A stretch of DNA of 64,000 nucleotides, from assembly GCF_003426945.1 (NCBI RefSeq), contig NZ_QURO01000004.1, forward strand, positions 372,001-436,000, in the 5' to 3' direction. The translations under genes were made by a program, and so were the position numbers. Shown piece by piece: positions 24,895 to 34,537 of the stretch. Source of the stretch: Thermus sediminis. GTDB lineage: Bacteria > Deinococcota > Deinococci > Deinococcales > Thermaceae. The stretch's first letter is position 1. The number at the start of each line of letters is the position of its first letter. Below the pieces are notes generated by a model. That model worked only from the letters and a program-made list of their open reading frames with translations, did not search any database and was not told where the DNA came from.

Positions 24895-25122
24895 TTATCG
24901 CACCTCCACGCCCACCTTGCGCTTGGCGTAGGCCCGCACCAGGGTGCGGATGGCCTCGATGACCCGTCCGCCTTTACCGATGATGCGGCCCTTGTCCTCG
25001 GGGGCCACCTCCAGCAGGTAAACGGGGCCGTCCCGCCCCCGCCGCTCCAGCACCCGAACCGCCTCGGCGTGGTCCACCACGCTCCGTGCCAGGTACTCCA
25101 CCAGGTCCTTCATGGGGTCCAT
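24895..25122 (-). CDS. khpA: KH-domain RNA-binding protein KhpA
   Basis: This 75-residue protein is a single KH domain with the GRIIGKGGRVIEAI motif (GxxG loop). An in-frame ATG nine bases further in, giving MKDLVEYLARSVVDHAEAV, is the more usual family start. It sits between rpsP and rimM as in most bacteria. Confidence 0.93.
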   Translation of the reverse strand: MDPMKDLVEYLARSVVDHAEAVRVLERRGRDGPVYLLEVAPEDKGRIIGKGGRVIEAIRTLVRAYAKRKVGVEVR

Positions 25123-25169
25123 GCTAAAGGAAGGACACCCGGGGGTGCCCCGGGCGCGGGAACGAGGGC

Positions 25170-25427
25170 CTAGGCGCTCTCCTGCCGGAAGACCCCGGCC
25201 TGGCGCAGGAGCCTCCTGGTGGTGTCCGTGGGCTTTGCCCCCACAGAGAGCCAGTACCGGGCCCGCTCCACGTCCACCTTGAGCCAGTCCGGGGTGGTCT
25301 TGCGGGGGTCGTAGTAGCCGATCTTTTCGATGTAGGCCCCGTCCCGCTTCCTGCGGGCATCCGTAACCACGATGCGGTAATGGGGGTTGTGCCTGGAGCC
25401 AAACCGGGAGAGTCGGATCTTGACCAT
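25170..25427 (-). CDS. rpsP: 30S ribosomal protein S16
   Basis: The 85-residue product begins [20 protein letters not shown] and contains [20 protein letters not shown], both diagnostic of S16. It follows ffh by 7 nt in the conserved operon. Confidence 0.97.
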   Translation of the reverse strand: MVKIRLSRFGSRHNPHYRIVVTDARRKRDGAYIEKIGYYDPRKTTPDWLKVDVERARYWLSVGAKPTDTTRRLLRQAGVFRQESA

Positions 25428-25434
25428 CGCTCGT

Positions 25435-26727
25435 TCACCTCCTAAACATTCCCATGAGTCCCCGGCCCTTCCTCTTTTCCAGGGTCTTCATCAGGACCTT
25501 GGCCTCCTCAAAGGACTTGAGGAAGCGGTTGACCTCCTGCACCGAGGTACCGCTTCCTTTGGCGATGCGCTTGCGCCGCGAGCCGTTGAGAACCCGGGGG
25601 TCCTTGCGCTCCTCGGGGGTCATGGATAGGACGATGGCCTCGAGGCGCTTCAGAGCCCGGTCGTCCACCTGAAACCCCTTGGGCACACCGGGGAGGAGGC
25701 CTAGGACCTCGGAGAAGGAGCCCAGGCGCTTGAGGTTCTGCATCTGCTTGAGGAAGTCCTCTAGGGAAAGCTCCTTAGCGGACTTGGGCACCTCCTCCTC
25801 CAGCCCCAAAGCCCGCACCCTCTCCGCCAAGCTGGCCACGTCCCCCATGCCCAGGATGCGGCTCGCCAGGCGGTCGGGGTGGAAGGGCTCCAGGCCCTCG
25901 GGCTTCTCCGAGACCCCGGCGAAGTAGATGGGCTTCCCCGTCACCCGCCGGGCAGAGAGGGCCGCCCCGCCCCGGGCATCCCCGTCTAGCTTGGTGAGGA
26001 CCAGGCCCGTGACCCCCACCTTCTCGTCAAAGGCCTGGGCCACGGCGAGGGCCTCCTGGCCGGTCATGGCGTCTAGGACCAGGAGGACCTCCTGGGGGCC
26101 CATGGCCCTCTTGAGGTGGGCGAGTTCAGCCATGAGGGCCTCGTCGATCTGCAGGCGGCCGGCGGTGTCCACCAGGACTAGGTCCCGGGCCTCGAGGCGG
26201 GCCTTCTCCTCCACCCGGCGGCGGATGGACTCCGGGGGTTCGCCGTCCATCACCTCCAGCACAGGCACCCCCACCTTCTCCCCCAGGAGGCGAAGCTGCT
26301 CCCTGGCGGCGGGCCTCCGGGTGTCCGCGGCTACCAGGAGGGGCCTCCGCCCCTTGCTCTTGTAGTGGAGGGCCAGCTTGGCGGCGGTGGTGGTCTTGCC
26401 GGAGCCCTGGAGGCCTACCAGGAACCAGAGGTTCTTGTCCTGGAGGGCGGGGAGCCTGGTCTCGCCCCCTAAAGCCTCCTTGAGGGCCTCGTACACGGTG
26501 GCCAGGATGACCTCGGCCGGGGTGAGGCTCTCCAGGACCTTCTTGCCCAGGGCCTCTTCCCGCACCTTCTCCACGAAGTCCCGGGCCACCTCCAGGTTCA
26601 CGTCGGCATCTATGAGGGCCCGGCGGATCTCCCGTAGGGTCCCCTTCAGGTCCTCCTCAGTGATCCGACCCCGGCCCCGAAGGCGGCCGATGGCCTCCCC
26701 TAGTCGCGCCGAAAGCTGCCCAAACAT
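25435..26727 (-). CDS. ffh: Signal recognition particle GTPase Ffh
   Basis: This 430-residue protein has the N-domain, the GTPase G-domain ([44 protein letters not shown]) and the methionine-rich M-domain that binds SRP RNA ([19 protein letters not shown]). It directs ribosomes making membrane proteins to FtsY. It is first in the operon that continues to rplS. Confidence 0.97.
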   Translation of the reverse strand: MFGQLSARLGEAIGRLRGRGRITEEDLKGTLREIRRALIDADVNLEVARDFVEKVREEALGKKVLESLTPAEVILATVYEALKEALGGETRLPALQDKNLWFLVGLQGSGKTTTAAKLALHYKSKGRRPLLVAADTRRPAAREQLRLLGEKVGVPVLEVMDGEPPESIRRRVEEKARLEARDLVLVDTAGRLQIDEALMAELAHLKRAMGPQEVLLVLDAMTGQEALAVAQAFDEKVGVTGLVLTKLDGDARGGAALSARRVTGKPIYFAGVSEKPEGLEPFHPDRLASRILGMGDVASLAERVRALGLEEEVPKSAKELSLEDFLKQMQNLKRLGSFSEVLGLLPGVPKGFQVDDRALKRLEAIVLSMTPEERKDPRVLNGSRRKRIAKGSGTSVQEVNRFLKSFEEAKVLMKTLEKRKGRGLMGMFRR

Positions 26728-26819
26728 GCCCCTCCTGGCCCCAGAGGCCGGGCCTTAGGATAGGACACCCCCCTTGAGCGTGTCAACCGCAATTTTTCGC
26801 ACATCTCTAGCGGGTCCAG

Positions 26820-26848
26820 TTGACGGAAGGGAAGCCCCTACCTAGGCT
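26820..26848 (+). promoter_or_regulatory. Promoter of mgtE
   Basis: TTGACG (26820-26825) and TAGGCT (26843-26848) are 17 bp apart. About 70 nt of leader with short G/C hairpins follow before the GTG at 26925. I see no M-box-type magnesium riboswitch motif in it. Confidence 0.55.
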
Positions 26849-26924
26849 GGAAAGGGCATTTCGGAGGCCTGGCCCTCGAGTCCCCCTTGGGGGCCGCTAA
26901 CGAGAGCCGCACGGGAGGCCATCC

Positions 26925-28271
26925 GTGGAGAAGAGCCTTTCCCCCATCCTCGAGGCCCTGGAAGGGGGCGACACCCTGGCCCTCAAGCGCCTTTTGGAGG
27001 AAACCCATCCCCAGGACCTCCTCCTGCTTTGGGATGACCTCAACGGGGAGCACCGCTACGTCCTCCTCACCCTCCTCTCCAAAGAAAAGGCGGCGGAGGT
27101 CTTCGCCAACCTCGCCCCCGAGGAGCAGGCGGAGTACCTGAAGACCCTCCCTCCCTGGCGGGTGCAGGAACTCCTCACCGAGCTCTCCCTGGACGACCTG
27201 GCCGATGCCCTGCAGGCGGTGGAGGAGGAGGACGAGGCCCTGGCCAAAAGGCTCAAGGAGGCCCTGGACCCAAAGACCCGGGCCGAGGTGGAGGAGCTCA
27301 CCCAGTACGAGGAGGACGAGGCCGGTGGCCTCATGACCCCGGAGTACGTGGCCGTGCGGGCCACCATGACCGTGGACGAGGTGCTCCGCTTCCTGCGCCG
27401 GGCCGCCCCCGACGCCGAGACCATCTACTACCTCTACGTGGTGGACGAGGAGGGCCGCCTCCAAGGGGTACTCTCCCTACGGGACCTGATCGTGGCCGAC
27501 CCCAGGACCAAGGTGGCGGAGATCATGAACCCCAAGGTGGTCCACGTGCGCACGGACACGGACCAGGAGGAGGTGGCCCGCCTCATGGCCGACTACGACT
27601 TCACCGTGCTCCCTGTGGTGGACGAGGAGGGGTACCTCGTGGGCATCGTCACCGTGGACGACGTCCTGGACGTCCTGGAGGAGGAGGCCACCGAGGACAT
27701 CCATAGGCTCGCCGCCGTGGACGTGCCCGACCTGGTCTACAGCCAGGCCTCCCCAGTGGGGCTTTGGCTCGCCCGGGTGCGCTGGCTCATCATCCTGATC
27801 CTCACGGGAATGGTGACGAGTTCCATCCTCCAGGGGTTTGAGAGCGTCTTGGAAGCGGTGACCGCCCTGGCCTTCTACGTGCCCGTCCTCATAGGCACCG
27901 GGGGGAATACGGGCAACCAGTCCGCCACCCTCATCATCCGGGCCCTGGCTACCCGGGACCTGGACCTCAGGGACTGGCGGCGGGTCCTCCTCAAGGAAAC
28001 CGTGGTGGGAAGCCTCTTAGGCCTCACCCTGGCCTCCGTCCTCCTCGTCAAGGTGGGGCTGGACGGCTACGGCCCCCTCATCCCCGTGGTGGGCCTGTCC
28101 CTCTTCCTCCTGGTCCTCTTCGCCAACCTGGTGGGCTCCATGCTCCCCATGGCCCTGAGGCGGCTTGGGGTAGACCCGGCCCTGGTCTCCAACCCCTTCA
28201 TCGCCACCCTCTCCGATGTGATCGGCCTCCTCATCTACCTGAGCGTGGCCCGCCTGATCCTGGGCCTCTAA
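26925..28271 (+). CDS. mgtE: Magnesium transporter MgtE
   Basis: The 448-residue product closely follows T. thermophilus MgtE. It has a cytosolic N-domain (HPQDLLLLWDDLNGEHRYVL), two CBS domains (GLMTPEYVAVRATMTVDEVL; AEIMNPKVVHVRTDTDQEEV) and five membrane helices with the pore motif GTGGNTGNQSATLI. In the family, Mg2+ bound between the CBS and N-domains closes the channel. The GTG start is supported by homology. The TAA stop is the first three bases of repeat copy A. Confidence 0.97.
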   Translation: MEKSLSPILEALEGGDTLALKRLLEETHPQDLLLLWDDLNGEHRYVLLTLLSKEKAAEVFANLAPEEQAEYLKTLPPWRVQELLTELSLDDLADALQAVEEEDEALAKRLKEALDPKTRAEVEELTQYEEDEAGGLMTPEYVAVRATMTVDEVLRFLRRAAPDAETIYYLYVVDEEGRLQGVLSLRDLIVADPRTKVAEIMNPKVVHVRTDTDQEEVARLMADYDFTVLPVVDEEGYLVGIVTVDDVLDVLEEEATEDIHRLAAVDVPDLVYSQASPVGLWLARVRWLIILILTGMVTSSILQGFESVLEAVTALAFYVPVLIGTGGNTGNQSATLIIRALATRDLDLRDWRRVLLKETVVGSLLGLTLASVLLVKVGLDGYGPLIPVVGLSLFLLVLFANLVGSMLPMALRRLGVDPALVSNPFIATLSDVIGLLIYLSVARLILGL

Positions 28272-28371
28272 GTACCCCACCGCGGCTTTCGCCGCGGCGG
28301 GGGCCCCAAAAGGCCTTGCCAGATTTCCCGCCTGGATATCCTATGTTGCGAAACCAACGTACGGGCACTTA
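28269..28371. repeat. Stop-anchored repeat element, copy A (103 bp)
   Basis: Ends TAAGTACCC and GGGCACTTA are inverted repeats differing at one base. The body matches copy B (inverted, 38852-38951) over its whole length. A strong hairpin CCGCGGC-TTTC-GCCGCGG lies near the left end. The first three bases are the mgtE stop; the next gene starts 3 bp after the right end. Confidence 0.75.
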
Positions 28372-28374
28372 GCC

Positions 28375-28770
28375 ATGCGCCTGCGGATGATCGTGGAGTG
28401 GACCAAAGGAAGCCCCCTTCGGCACGCCTGGAAGGAGGGGCGGCTCCTCCCCCTGGCTGAGGACCGGCCCGCCCCGGTGAACTACGGCCTCCTCCCCGGC
28501 CTCCTGAACCCTTTAGACGGGGAGGAGGTGGACGCCGTCCTCCTAGGCCCCCCGCACCCCTTGGGGGAGGCGGAGGGGGAGGTGGTGGGCCTCCTCCACC
28601 TCCTGGACGGGGACCACAAGGTCCTCCTAGCCCTAGAGGGCCCCACCCCGGAGGAGGACCTGGCCGCCCTCCTCGCCTGGTTCGCCCCGGAAAGAAGGCC
28701 CACCCTGCTCCCCAGGGAGGCCGCCCTGGCCTTCCTTCAGAGGATCAGCATGGCGTCGCCCAAGGAGTAG
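28375..28770 (+). CDS. Inorganic pyrophosphatase-like protein of unknown function
   Basis: This 131-residue protein resembles the core of family I pyrophosphatases: PVNYGLLPGLLNPLDGEEVD followed by AVLLGPPHPLGEAEGEVVGL and a D-x-K motif in DGDHKVLLAL. True enzymes have a DxDPxD metal motif; here it reads DGEEVD, so the middle Asp is Glu and the Pro is lost. It is also shorter than the usual 170 residues. It may be a divergent hydrolase or a non-catalytic relative. Its end overlaps the end of queA by 34 bp, tail to tail. Confidence 0.6.
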   Translation: MRLRMIVEWTKGSPLRHAWKEGRLLPLAEDRPAPVNYGLLPGLLNPLDGEEVDAVLLGPPHPLGEAEGEVVGLLHLLDGDHKVLLALEGPTPEEDLAALLAWFAPERRPTLLPREAALAFLQRISMASPKE

Positions 28771-29774
28771 AAACGGTAGCCCTCGGCCACGGCCAGGCGG
28801 TAGGCCTCCAGGGTGCGCTCGCGCCCCAGGAAGGCCGCCACCAGCATGAGGAGGGTGGAGCGGGGCAGGTGGAAGTTGGTGAAAAGGCCGTCTATGACCC
28901 GGAAGGCGTAGGGGGGGCGGATGAAGAGCCGGGTCTCCCCCTCCCCCGGCACCACCCCCTCCCCTTCCCGGTAGGCGCTCTCCAGGGCCCGCACCACCGT
29001 GGTGCCCACGGCGACGACCCGCCTCCCCTCCCCCCTGGCCCGGTTCACCGCCAAGGCGGTGGCCTCGGGGATCTCGTAGGGCTCGGGGTGCATCTCGTGC
29101 CCCTCTGGGTCCCCCTTCACGGGGCGGAAGGTGCCGGGGCCCACGTGGAGGGTGAGGAAGTGGAGCTCCACCCCCATCCCCCGAAGCCTTGCCAAAAGCT
29201 CCGGGGTGAAGTGGAGGCCCGCCGTGGGGGCGGCCACGGAGCCCGGGCGCTTGGCGTAGACCGTCTGGTAGCGCTCCAAGGGAATCTGGGCCTTGATGTA
29301 AGGGGGAAGGGGCACCTCCCCCACCTCCTCCAGGTGGGCCAGGAGGTCCCCCTGGAAGCGGAGGAGGCGGACCCCATCCTCCTCCACCCCCACCACCTCC
29401 GCCTTCAGGCCGGGAACGGGCTCCAGGTCCTTTGGGGAGAGGAAGAGGAGCTCCGTGCCCACGGGGGCCCTCCGGGCGGGGCCCAGAAGGGCCTCCCAGA
29501 GCCCCGGGGCCTTTTCCCGCACCAGGAGGACCTCCACCCTGCCCCCCGTGGGCTTCCTCGCCAGGAGGCGGGCGGGGATCACCTTGCTCTCGTTGAAGAC
29601 CAGGAGGTCCCCCGGGCGCAGGAACTCGGGGAGGTCCCGCACCCTCCTATGCTCCACCCGGAAAGGGCCTTCCCTAGGGACCACCAGCATCCGGGCCAGG
29701 TCCCGGGGCTCCACCCCTTCCTGGGCGATGAGCTCCGGGGGCAGGTAGTAGTCGTAAGCCTCCAGGCCCTCCAT
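28737..29774 (-). CDS. queA: S-adenosylmethionine:tRNA ribosyltransferase-isomerase QueA
   Basis: This 345-residue protein begins YDYYLPPELIAQEGVEPRDL and has SVAAPTAGLHFTPELLARLR and LTLHVGPGTFRPVKGDPEGH, the QueA hallmarks. It moves the ribosyl group of SAM to preQ1 in tRNA to make epoxyqueuosine. It is followed upstream (at 29778) by the NYN gene on the same strand. Confidence 0.96.
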   Translation of the reverse strand: MEGLEAYDYYLPPELIAQEGVEPRDLARMLVVPREGPFRVEHRRVRDLPEFLRPGDLLVFNESKVIPARLLARKPTGGRVEVLLVREKAPGLWEALLGPARRAPVGTELLFLSPKDLEPVPGLKAEVVGVEEDGVRLLRFQGDLLAHLEEVGEVPLPPYIKAQIPLERYQTVYAKRPGSVAAPTAGLHFTPELLARLRGMGVELHFLTLHVGPGTFRPVKGDPEGHEMHPEPYEIPEATALAVNRARGEGRRVVAVGTTVVRALESAYREGEGVVPGEGETRLFIRPPYAFRVIDGLFTNFHLPRSTLLMLVAAFLGRERTLEAYRLAVAEGYRFYSLGDAMLIL

Positions 29775-29777
29775 GGT

Positions 29778-30326
29778 CTAGCGCTCCGCGCTTTTGGGCT
29801 CCATGAAGGGGCTCGGAATCTCGGGGAGGTGGACGAAGCGGTCCACGGCGTCGATGAGCCTTTGGGAGGTGGTCTCCCGGAAGGCGATGACCTCCACCCG
29901 GATACCCCTTTCCATGAGGACCTCGAGGATCTCCACGAAGTCCCCGTCCCCGCTTCCCAGGACCACCACGTCCAGGTAGGGCATGAGGCGGACCATGTCC
30001 GCGGCGATGCCCATGTCCCAGTTGCCCTCGTAGATGGGCTTGCCCCCCTCCCCTACCTCCTTCACCGTGAGGTACATACGCCGCACCCGGTAGCCGATGG
30101 TGGAAAGCTTGTAAATGAAGGGCCAGGCGGAGGTGTCCCCCTCCCTTTCCACCACGTAGGCCGTGGCCCTCACGAGCCGCCTACCCCCTACGGCGAAGCG
30201 GAGGAGGCTCTCAAAGTTGACGTTCCGCTCATAGTAGTCCCGGGCGGAGTGGTAGAGGTTCTGGGTGTCCACGAACACCCCCACCCGCTGGTCCTGGTGG
30301 TGGCCTATGGACGCCATCGGCCCCAT
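29778..30326 (-). CDS. NYN-domain (DUF88/LabA-type) putative ribonuclease
   Basis: This 182-residue protein has the PIN-like NYN fold: GVFVDTQNLYHSARDYYERN with the first Asp, WDMGIAADMVRLMPYLDVVV with the second, and LGSGDGDFVEILEVLMERGI with the third acidic cluster. NYN proteins are predicted metal-dependent RNases. Its stop lies 3 nt before the queA start, so coupling with tRNA modification is possible. Confidence 0.88.
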   Translation of the reverse strand: MGPMASIGHHQDQRVGVFVDTQNLYHSARDYYERNVNFESLLRFAVGGRRLVRATAYVVEREGDTSAWPFIYKLSTIGYRVRRMYLTVKEVGEGGKPIYEGNWDMGIAADMVRLMPYLDVVVLGSGDGDFVEILEVLMERGIRVEVIAFRETTSQRLIDAVDRFVHLPEIPSPFMEPKSAER

Positions 30327-30327
30327 C

Positions 30328-32900
30328 TTACCCCGCGTTCCTCAGGCCCGCCGCCACCCCCAGGAGGGAGAGGAGAAGGGCCTTCCTTAAGCCCTCGTCC
30401 TCCCGTCCGCCAGGGGAGCGGTACCGCCTCAAGAGCTCCACCTGGACGGTGTTGATGGGGTCCACGTAGGGGTTCCTGAGGGCGGTCTGCCTCTCCAGGG
30501 TCTTCTGGTTGTGGAGGAGGGGGGCCTGGAAGATGGCCTCCAGGAGCCTTCGGGTGCGGAGGTACTCCTCGGCGATCCAGTGGAAGAGGGGGTGCAGGCT
30601 TTCCGGCACCAGGCGCAGGTAGAGCCTCGCCACCCCCAGGTCCGCCTTGGCCAGGGCCATGGCGGCGCTCTCCAAGGTGGTGGCGAAGAAGGGCCAGTCC
30701 CGGTACATCTCCCGCAAAAGGTCCAAGGGAAGGTCTTCCAAGGCGGAAAGGCCGTACCACCCGGGGAGGAGAAGCCGCACCTGGGTCCAGGCCATGACCC
30801 AGGGGATGGCCCTTAGGTCCCGGATGTCCCTGACCCGGCCGTGGCGGTAGACGGGGCGGCTGGCGATGGGAAGCTCCCCGATCTCCCGGATGGGGGTGAG
30901 GGCCTCAAAGAAGGGGAAGAAGCCCTCCTCGGCAAGGAGGGCCCGGTAGCGGGCCACGCTCTCCTCCCCCGCCCCCCTCAGGGCCTCCCACCAGAGGGGC
31001 TTGGGCTCCACCCCGTCCCCCAAGGCGGCCTGGGCGAAGTGGAAGAGGAGCTGCTCCAGGTGGCGCACCGCCAGCTCGGGGTGGCTGTAGCGGTCCGCCA
31101 GGGCCTCCCCCTGCTCCGTGAGGCGGAGGCGGCGGCCCACGCTCCTCGGGGGTAGGCTGGCGATGGCCCGGCCCGCGGGGCCGCCCCCCGGGCGGTGGAG
31201 GTGCCCCGGCCGTGGAAGAAGTGGACGGGAAGCCCCTTCTCCTCCCCCACCCGGCCCAGGGCTTCCTGGGCCTCATAGAGGGCCAGGTTGGCCATGAGGA
31301 AGCCCGCATCCTTGTTGGAGTCGGAGTAGCCGATCATGACCTCCACCCCGCCCCGGCCCCGGGCGTGGGCCAGGAAGACGGGGTTCTCCAGGAGGCGGCG
31401 GAGGACCAGAGGGGCCCGCCTTAGGTCCTCCAGGGTCTCAAAGAGGGGGACCACGTCAAAGGGAAGGGGCTTCCCGGGGCGGTAAAGCCCCACCTCCCGG
31501 GCCAGGAGGAAGACGGAGAGGAGATCGGCGGGATGGTGGGTCATGGAGACCACCTGGGCCCCCCTGTCCCGCCAGGCCCGGAAGGCCTCCAGGGCCACCC
31601 TTAGGGCCTCCTCCTTGGGCTCCTCCCCCACGGGAAGGAGGGGCCTCGCTGTCCTCAGCTCCTCGGTGAGGAGGGCCTCCTTGGCCTCGGGGGAGAGGGC
31701 GAGGAAGTCCGGGTGGACCCCGCCCACCCTTAGGAGCTCGGCCGCCCCCAGGAGGAGCTTCCCCGACTCCTCCCTGAGGTCCAAGGGGGCGAGCTCCAGG
31801 CCGAAGGCGGTGAGGCGGGCCTCGAGGGGCCTCAGGAGGCTTTCTCCCACCTCCCCTAGCCCCACCGCCCGAAGCCCCCCTTCCGCCATCTTGAGGGCGG
31901 AAAGGAGCTCCTCCGTAGTGGCCTCGCCCTGGGAAAGCTTGCGGTAGAGCCGGGCGAAGAAGCGGCGGTAGGGCTCCCCGGGAAAGCGCTCTATTCCCTC
32001 GCCCCCCTGGCGCACCTCCCAGGGCGCGGGCACCCTGGCCTCGGAGAGGGAGAGGTCCCGCACCAGGGCCTCTAGCTCCTCCAAGAACTTCCCCTTGGCC
32101 ACCTCACGGGCGTACCGGGCGGCGAAAAGGGTGACCTCGGGGGTCACGAAGGGGTTTCCATCTCGGTCCCCGCCGATCCAGCTGCGGAAGCGCACGGGGC
32201 TCTTGAGGCGGGGCCTTTTGCCATAGACCCGTTCCAAGGCCAGTTCAAGCCCCTCCACCACCTTGGGGATGGCCCGCCAGAGGGTGGTGGGCAGGTAGTA
32301 AAGCCCCCCCTTGATCTCGTCCTCCACGCTGGGCCGGGCCTTCCTCACCTCCTCGGTGGTGTAAAGGAGGGCCACCCGGGCGAGGAGGCGGGCCCTGTCC
32401 CCCTCCTCCAGCTCCCGCTCCAGGGCCTCGAGGTGGTGGCGCAGGGTGCGGCGGCGGGTCTCCGTGGGGTGGGCGGTGAAGGTGAGGAGGAGCTCCAGGC
32501 GGTTCAGGTGGGCCTCCGCCTCCTCCAGGGAAAGCCCCCGGGCCCTCATGGCCTGGGCCAAGGCCAGGAAGCCCTCGGGCCTGGGGTTCTCGGGGGTTTC
32601 TTCCTGGGCCCTCGCCCGGTTCACCCGCACCCGGTGGCGCTCCTCCGCCAGGTTCACCAGGTGGAAGTAGTGGGTGAAGGCCCGGACCAAAGCCTCGGCC
32701 TCGAGGGCCGAAAGCCCCTCCACCCGGGAAAGCAACGCCTCCCCGGCGGCCTCGTCCCCCTGGCGGCGGGCCTTGGCGAGAAGGCGCACCTCCTCCACCA
32801 GGGCGAAGAACCTCTCCCCGGAAACCCTCTTGATGGCCTCCCCTAGGAGACGGCCCAGAAGGTCCACCTCCGCCTTCAAAAGCTCAAAGAGGTCGGTCAT
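30328..32900 (-). pseudogene. ppc: Phosphoenolpyruvate carboxylase, single-base frameshift
   Basis: The first frame (32900 to about 31180) holds [40 protein letters not shown] and [20 protein letters not shown], then [13 protein letters not shown]. There the frame breaks at a run of six G (minus strand, near 31178-31190). Adding one G restores [20 protein letters not shown] and the second frame continues [20 protein letters not shown] to the normal C-terminus at 30328. All else is full length (about 857 residues), so this is a base error, fresh mutation or slippage site. PEPC fixes bicarbonate on PEP to supply oxaloacetate. Confidence 0.88.
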
Positions 32901-33652
32901 GGTTCTTCCCAGACATAAGGGCTTATGGAAACGGGCTTTCCCCCCTCAAACACCAGCTCCGTGGCGTGGAGGCGGGCCCTGCCCTGGGCAGGGCGGAAGG
33001 GCTGGGGTCGGCCCGTGAGGAAGCGGGCGAGGAAGGCCTCCACCTCCCCGCCGATGATGGACTGGTAGGTGCCCGTCATGCCCACGTCGGTCTGGTAAAG
33101 GGTGCCCTTGGGCAGGCGGGTGGCGTCCAGGGTGGGCACATGGGTGTGGGTACCGAGGACGGCGGCTACCCGCCCATCCAAGTAGTGGGCCAGGGCCATC
33201 TTCTCGCTGGTGGCCTCAGCGTGGACCTCCACCAGGACGTAGCCCGCCTTCTCCCTCTCCAGAAGGGCGTCCAGGGCCCGGAAGGGGTCATCCAGAGGGT
33301 CCATGAAGATGCGGCCCATCACCTGGACGAAGAGGAGGCCCTCCCCGGCCCCCAAGCGCCAAAACCCCTTCCCCGGCGTCCCCGGGGGATAGTTGAGGGC
33401 CCGCACCACAGGCTCCCGCTCCAGAAGCTCGTAGACTTCCTTGTGGTCCCAGGCGTGGTTGCCCAGGGAAATGAGGTCCACCCCCGCATCCCGGAGGATG
33501 CGGTAGCTCCTTTTGTCCAAGCCCTTTCCCCGGGCGGCGTTCTCCCCGTTGGCGATCACCAGGTCGTAGCGGTCCCGGATGTCCGGCAGGTGAAGGCCCA
33601 CCGCCCTAAGGCCCGGCTCCGCCATCACGTCCCCGATGAAAAGAAGGCGCAT
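32897..33652 (-). CDS. ymdB: YmdB-family metallophosphoesterase (2',3'-cyclic nucleotide phosphodiesterase type)
   Basis: This 251-residue protein begins [20 protein letters not shown] and has [24 protein letters not shown] and [20 protein letters not shown], the dinuclear metal-site motifs of the YmdB family. Characterised members hydrolyse cyclic nucleotides. It overlaps ppc by 4 nt. A short 5' gap separates it from the ASCH pseudogene. Confidence 0.9.
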   Translation of the reverse strand: MRLLFIGDVMAEPGLRAVGLHLPDIRDRYDLVIANGENAARGKGLDKRSYRILRDAGVDLISLGNHAWDHKEVYELLEREPVVRALNYPPGTPGKGFWRLGAGEGLLFVQVMGRIFMDPLDDPFRALDALLEREKAGYVLVEVHAEATSEKMALAHYLDGRVAAVLGTHTHVPTLDATRLPKGTLYQTDVGMTGTYQSIIGGEVEAFLARFLTGRPQPFRPAQGRARLHATELVFEGGKPVSISPYVWEEP

Positions 33653-33764
33653 AGGGGCATTATAGGCCCAGGCGACGCACCCTCAAACCGCGCTGGAAAA
33701 ACATGCTCCCTTCCCGCCCCGCCTGCTGGGGAACTATTTGGAAAAGCTTTAGGGGCCTAGCGGC

Positions 33765-34186
33765 ACACCGCTGGTTATCCCCTTTCGCCGGAAGCACATG
33801 GAGGCCGTGCTACGTGGTGAACAAACGCCCACCGTGCGCATCTGGCGACGACCACCTACGGTCAGACTGGGTACAGCTACCGTTTGGGCCGCACCCCCCA
33901 TGGCGTACGTGGACGCGGAGGTCATAGCGGTCTAAACCCACCGCCTCCCCGACGAGGTGGCCGTGCGCAGGCCATCCTGGCCGCGCCATGGGACGAGGAC
34001 GCAGAGGCGCTAGCCCCAGAGCAGGAGGGCCTGGGCCACACCGGGTGGTGGCCAGGGCGGGCGGACCTCCAGGCCGCGGGGATGGATGCGGAGGGCCACC
34101 CCTTCCTCCTCGCCGAGATGGCTCCCCCACGCACCGTGGCTAGTCGCGATACCTTTATAAAGCAAAGGGGTTTTAGAAGCAGCTAG
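33765..34186 (+). pseudogene. ASCH-domain protein, degraded
   Basis: The first frame reads LVIPFRRKHMEAVLRGEQTP followed by TVRIWRRPPTVRLGT, the RNA-binding-like ASCH pattern (K..E.vL.GeKT.T.R.w). It meets a TAA near 33936. Coding character resumes in another frame as AILAAPWDEDAEALAPEQEG then GRADLQAAGMDAEGHPFLLA. So it has at least one stop and one frameshift. ASCH proteins act as RNA-binding or nucleotide hydrolase modules. It fills most of the 620 bp between ymdB and the small membrane protein; the final 90 bp hold nothing I recognise. Confidence 0.6.
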
Positions 34187-34275
34187 CTAGGTTGTTTAAG
34201 CCCCCTCCAGGCTTTGCCAAGGCCCGCTCTCTGCGCAAGGGCAGGTTTCTAGGGTTCGCATCGCTTCTGCCTAGA

Positions 34276-34515
34276 TCAGGACGGACTGGAAGAACGCTTC
34301 TGCAGGAAGTAGACCACCCCGTAGCCAATGGCGGCCAAGATGAGGATAGGGATGGCGTAGGTGAGGAGCGTCCAGATCAGGCCGGAAAGGGCCAGGAGGA
34401 CCCTGCCCAAGAAGGTGAAGACCCAGCCCCCCACCCAAAGGATCAGGAGCACCCCCACGACCACCAAAAGGCCCAGGACCACCCATTCCAGGATGTCGCG
34501 CAAGGTCCGTTCCAT
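34276..34515 (-). CDS. Small membrane protein, 79 residues
   Basis: The product MERTLRDILEWVVLGLLVVV and onward has two hydrophobic segments (about 12-35 and 42-68) and ends in the basic tail FLQKRSSSPS. I do not recognise a family. The start ATG lies in a CCATGG shared with the divergent recO region, so the two genes start back to back. Third-position GC supports coding. Confidence 0.65.
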   Translation of the reverse strand: MERTLRDILEWVVLGLLVVVGVLLILWVGGWVFTFLGRVLLALSGLIWTLLTYAIPILILAAIGYGVVYFLQKRSSSPS

Positions 34516-34537
34516 GGCCCCAGCATACACTGAAGGG

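Noticed and set aside
26750-26924. M-box magnesium riboswitch before mgtE
   Set aside because: The leader is about 70 nt from the likely start site and lacks the conserved core of the ykoK/M-box.
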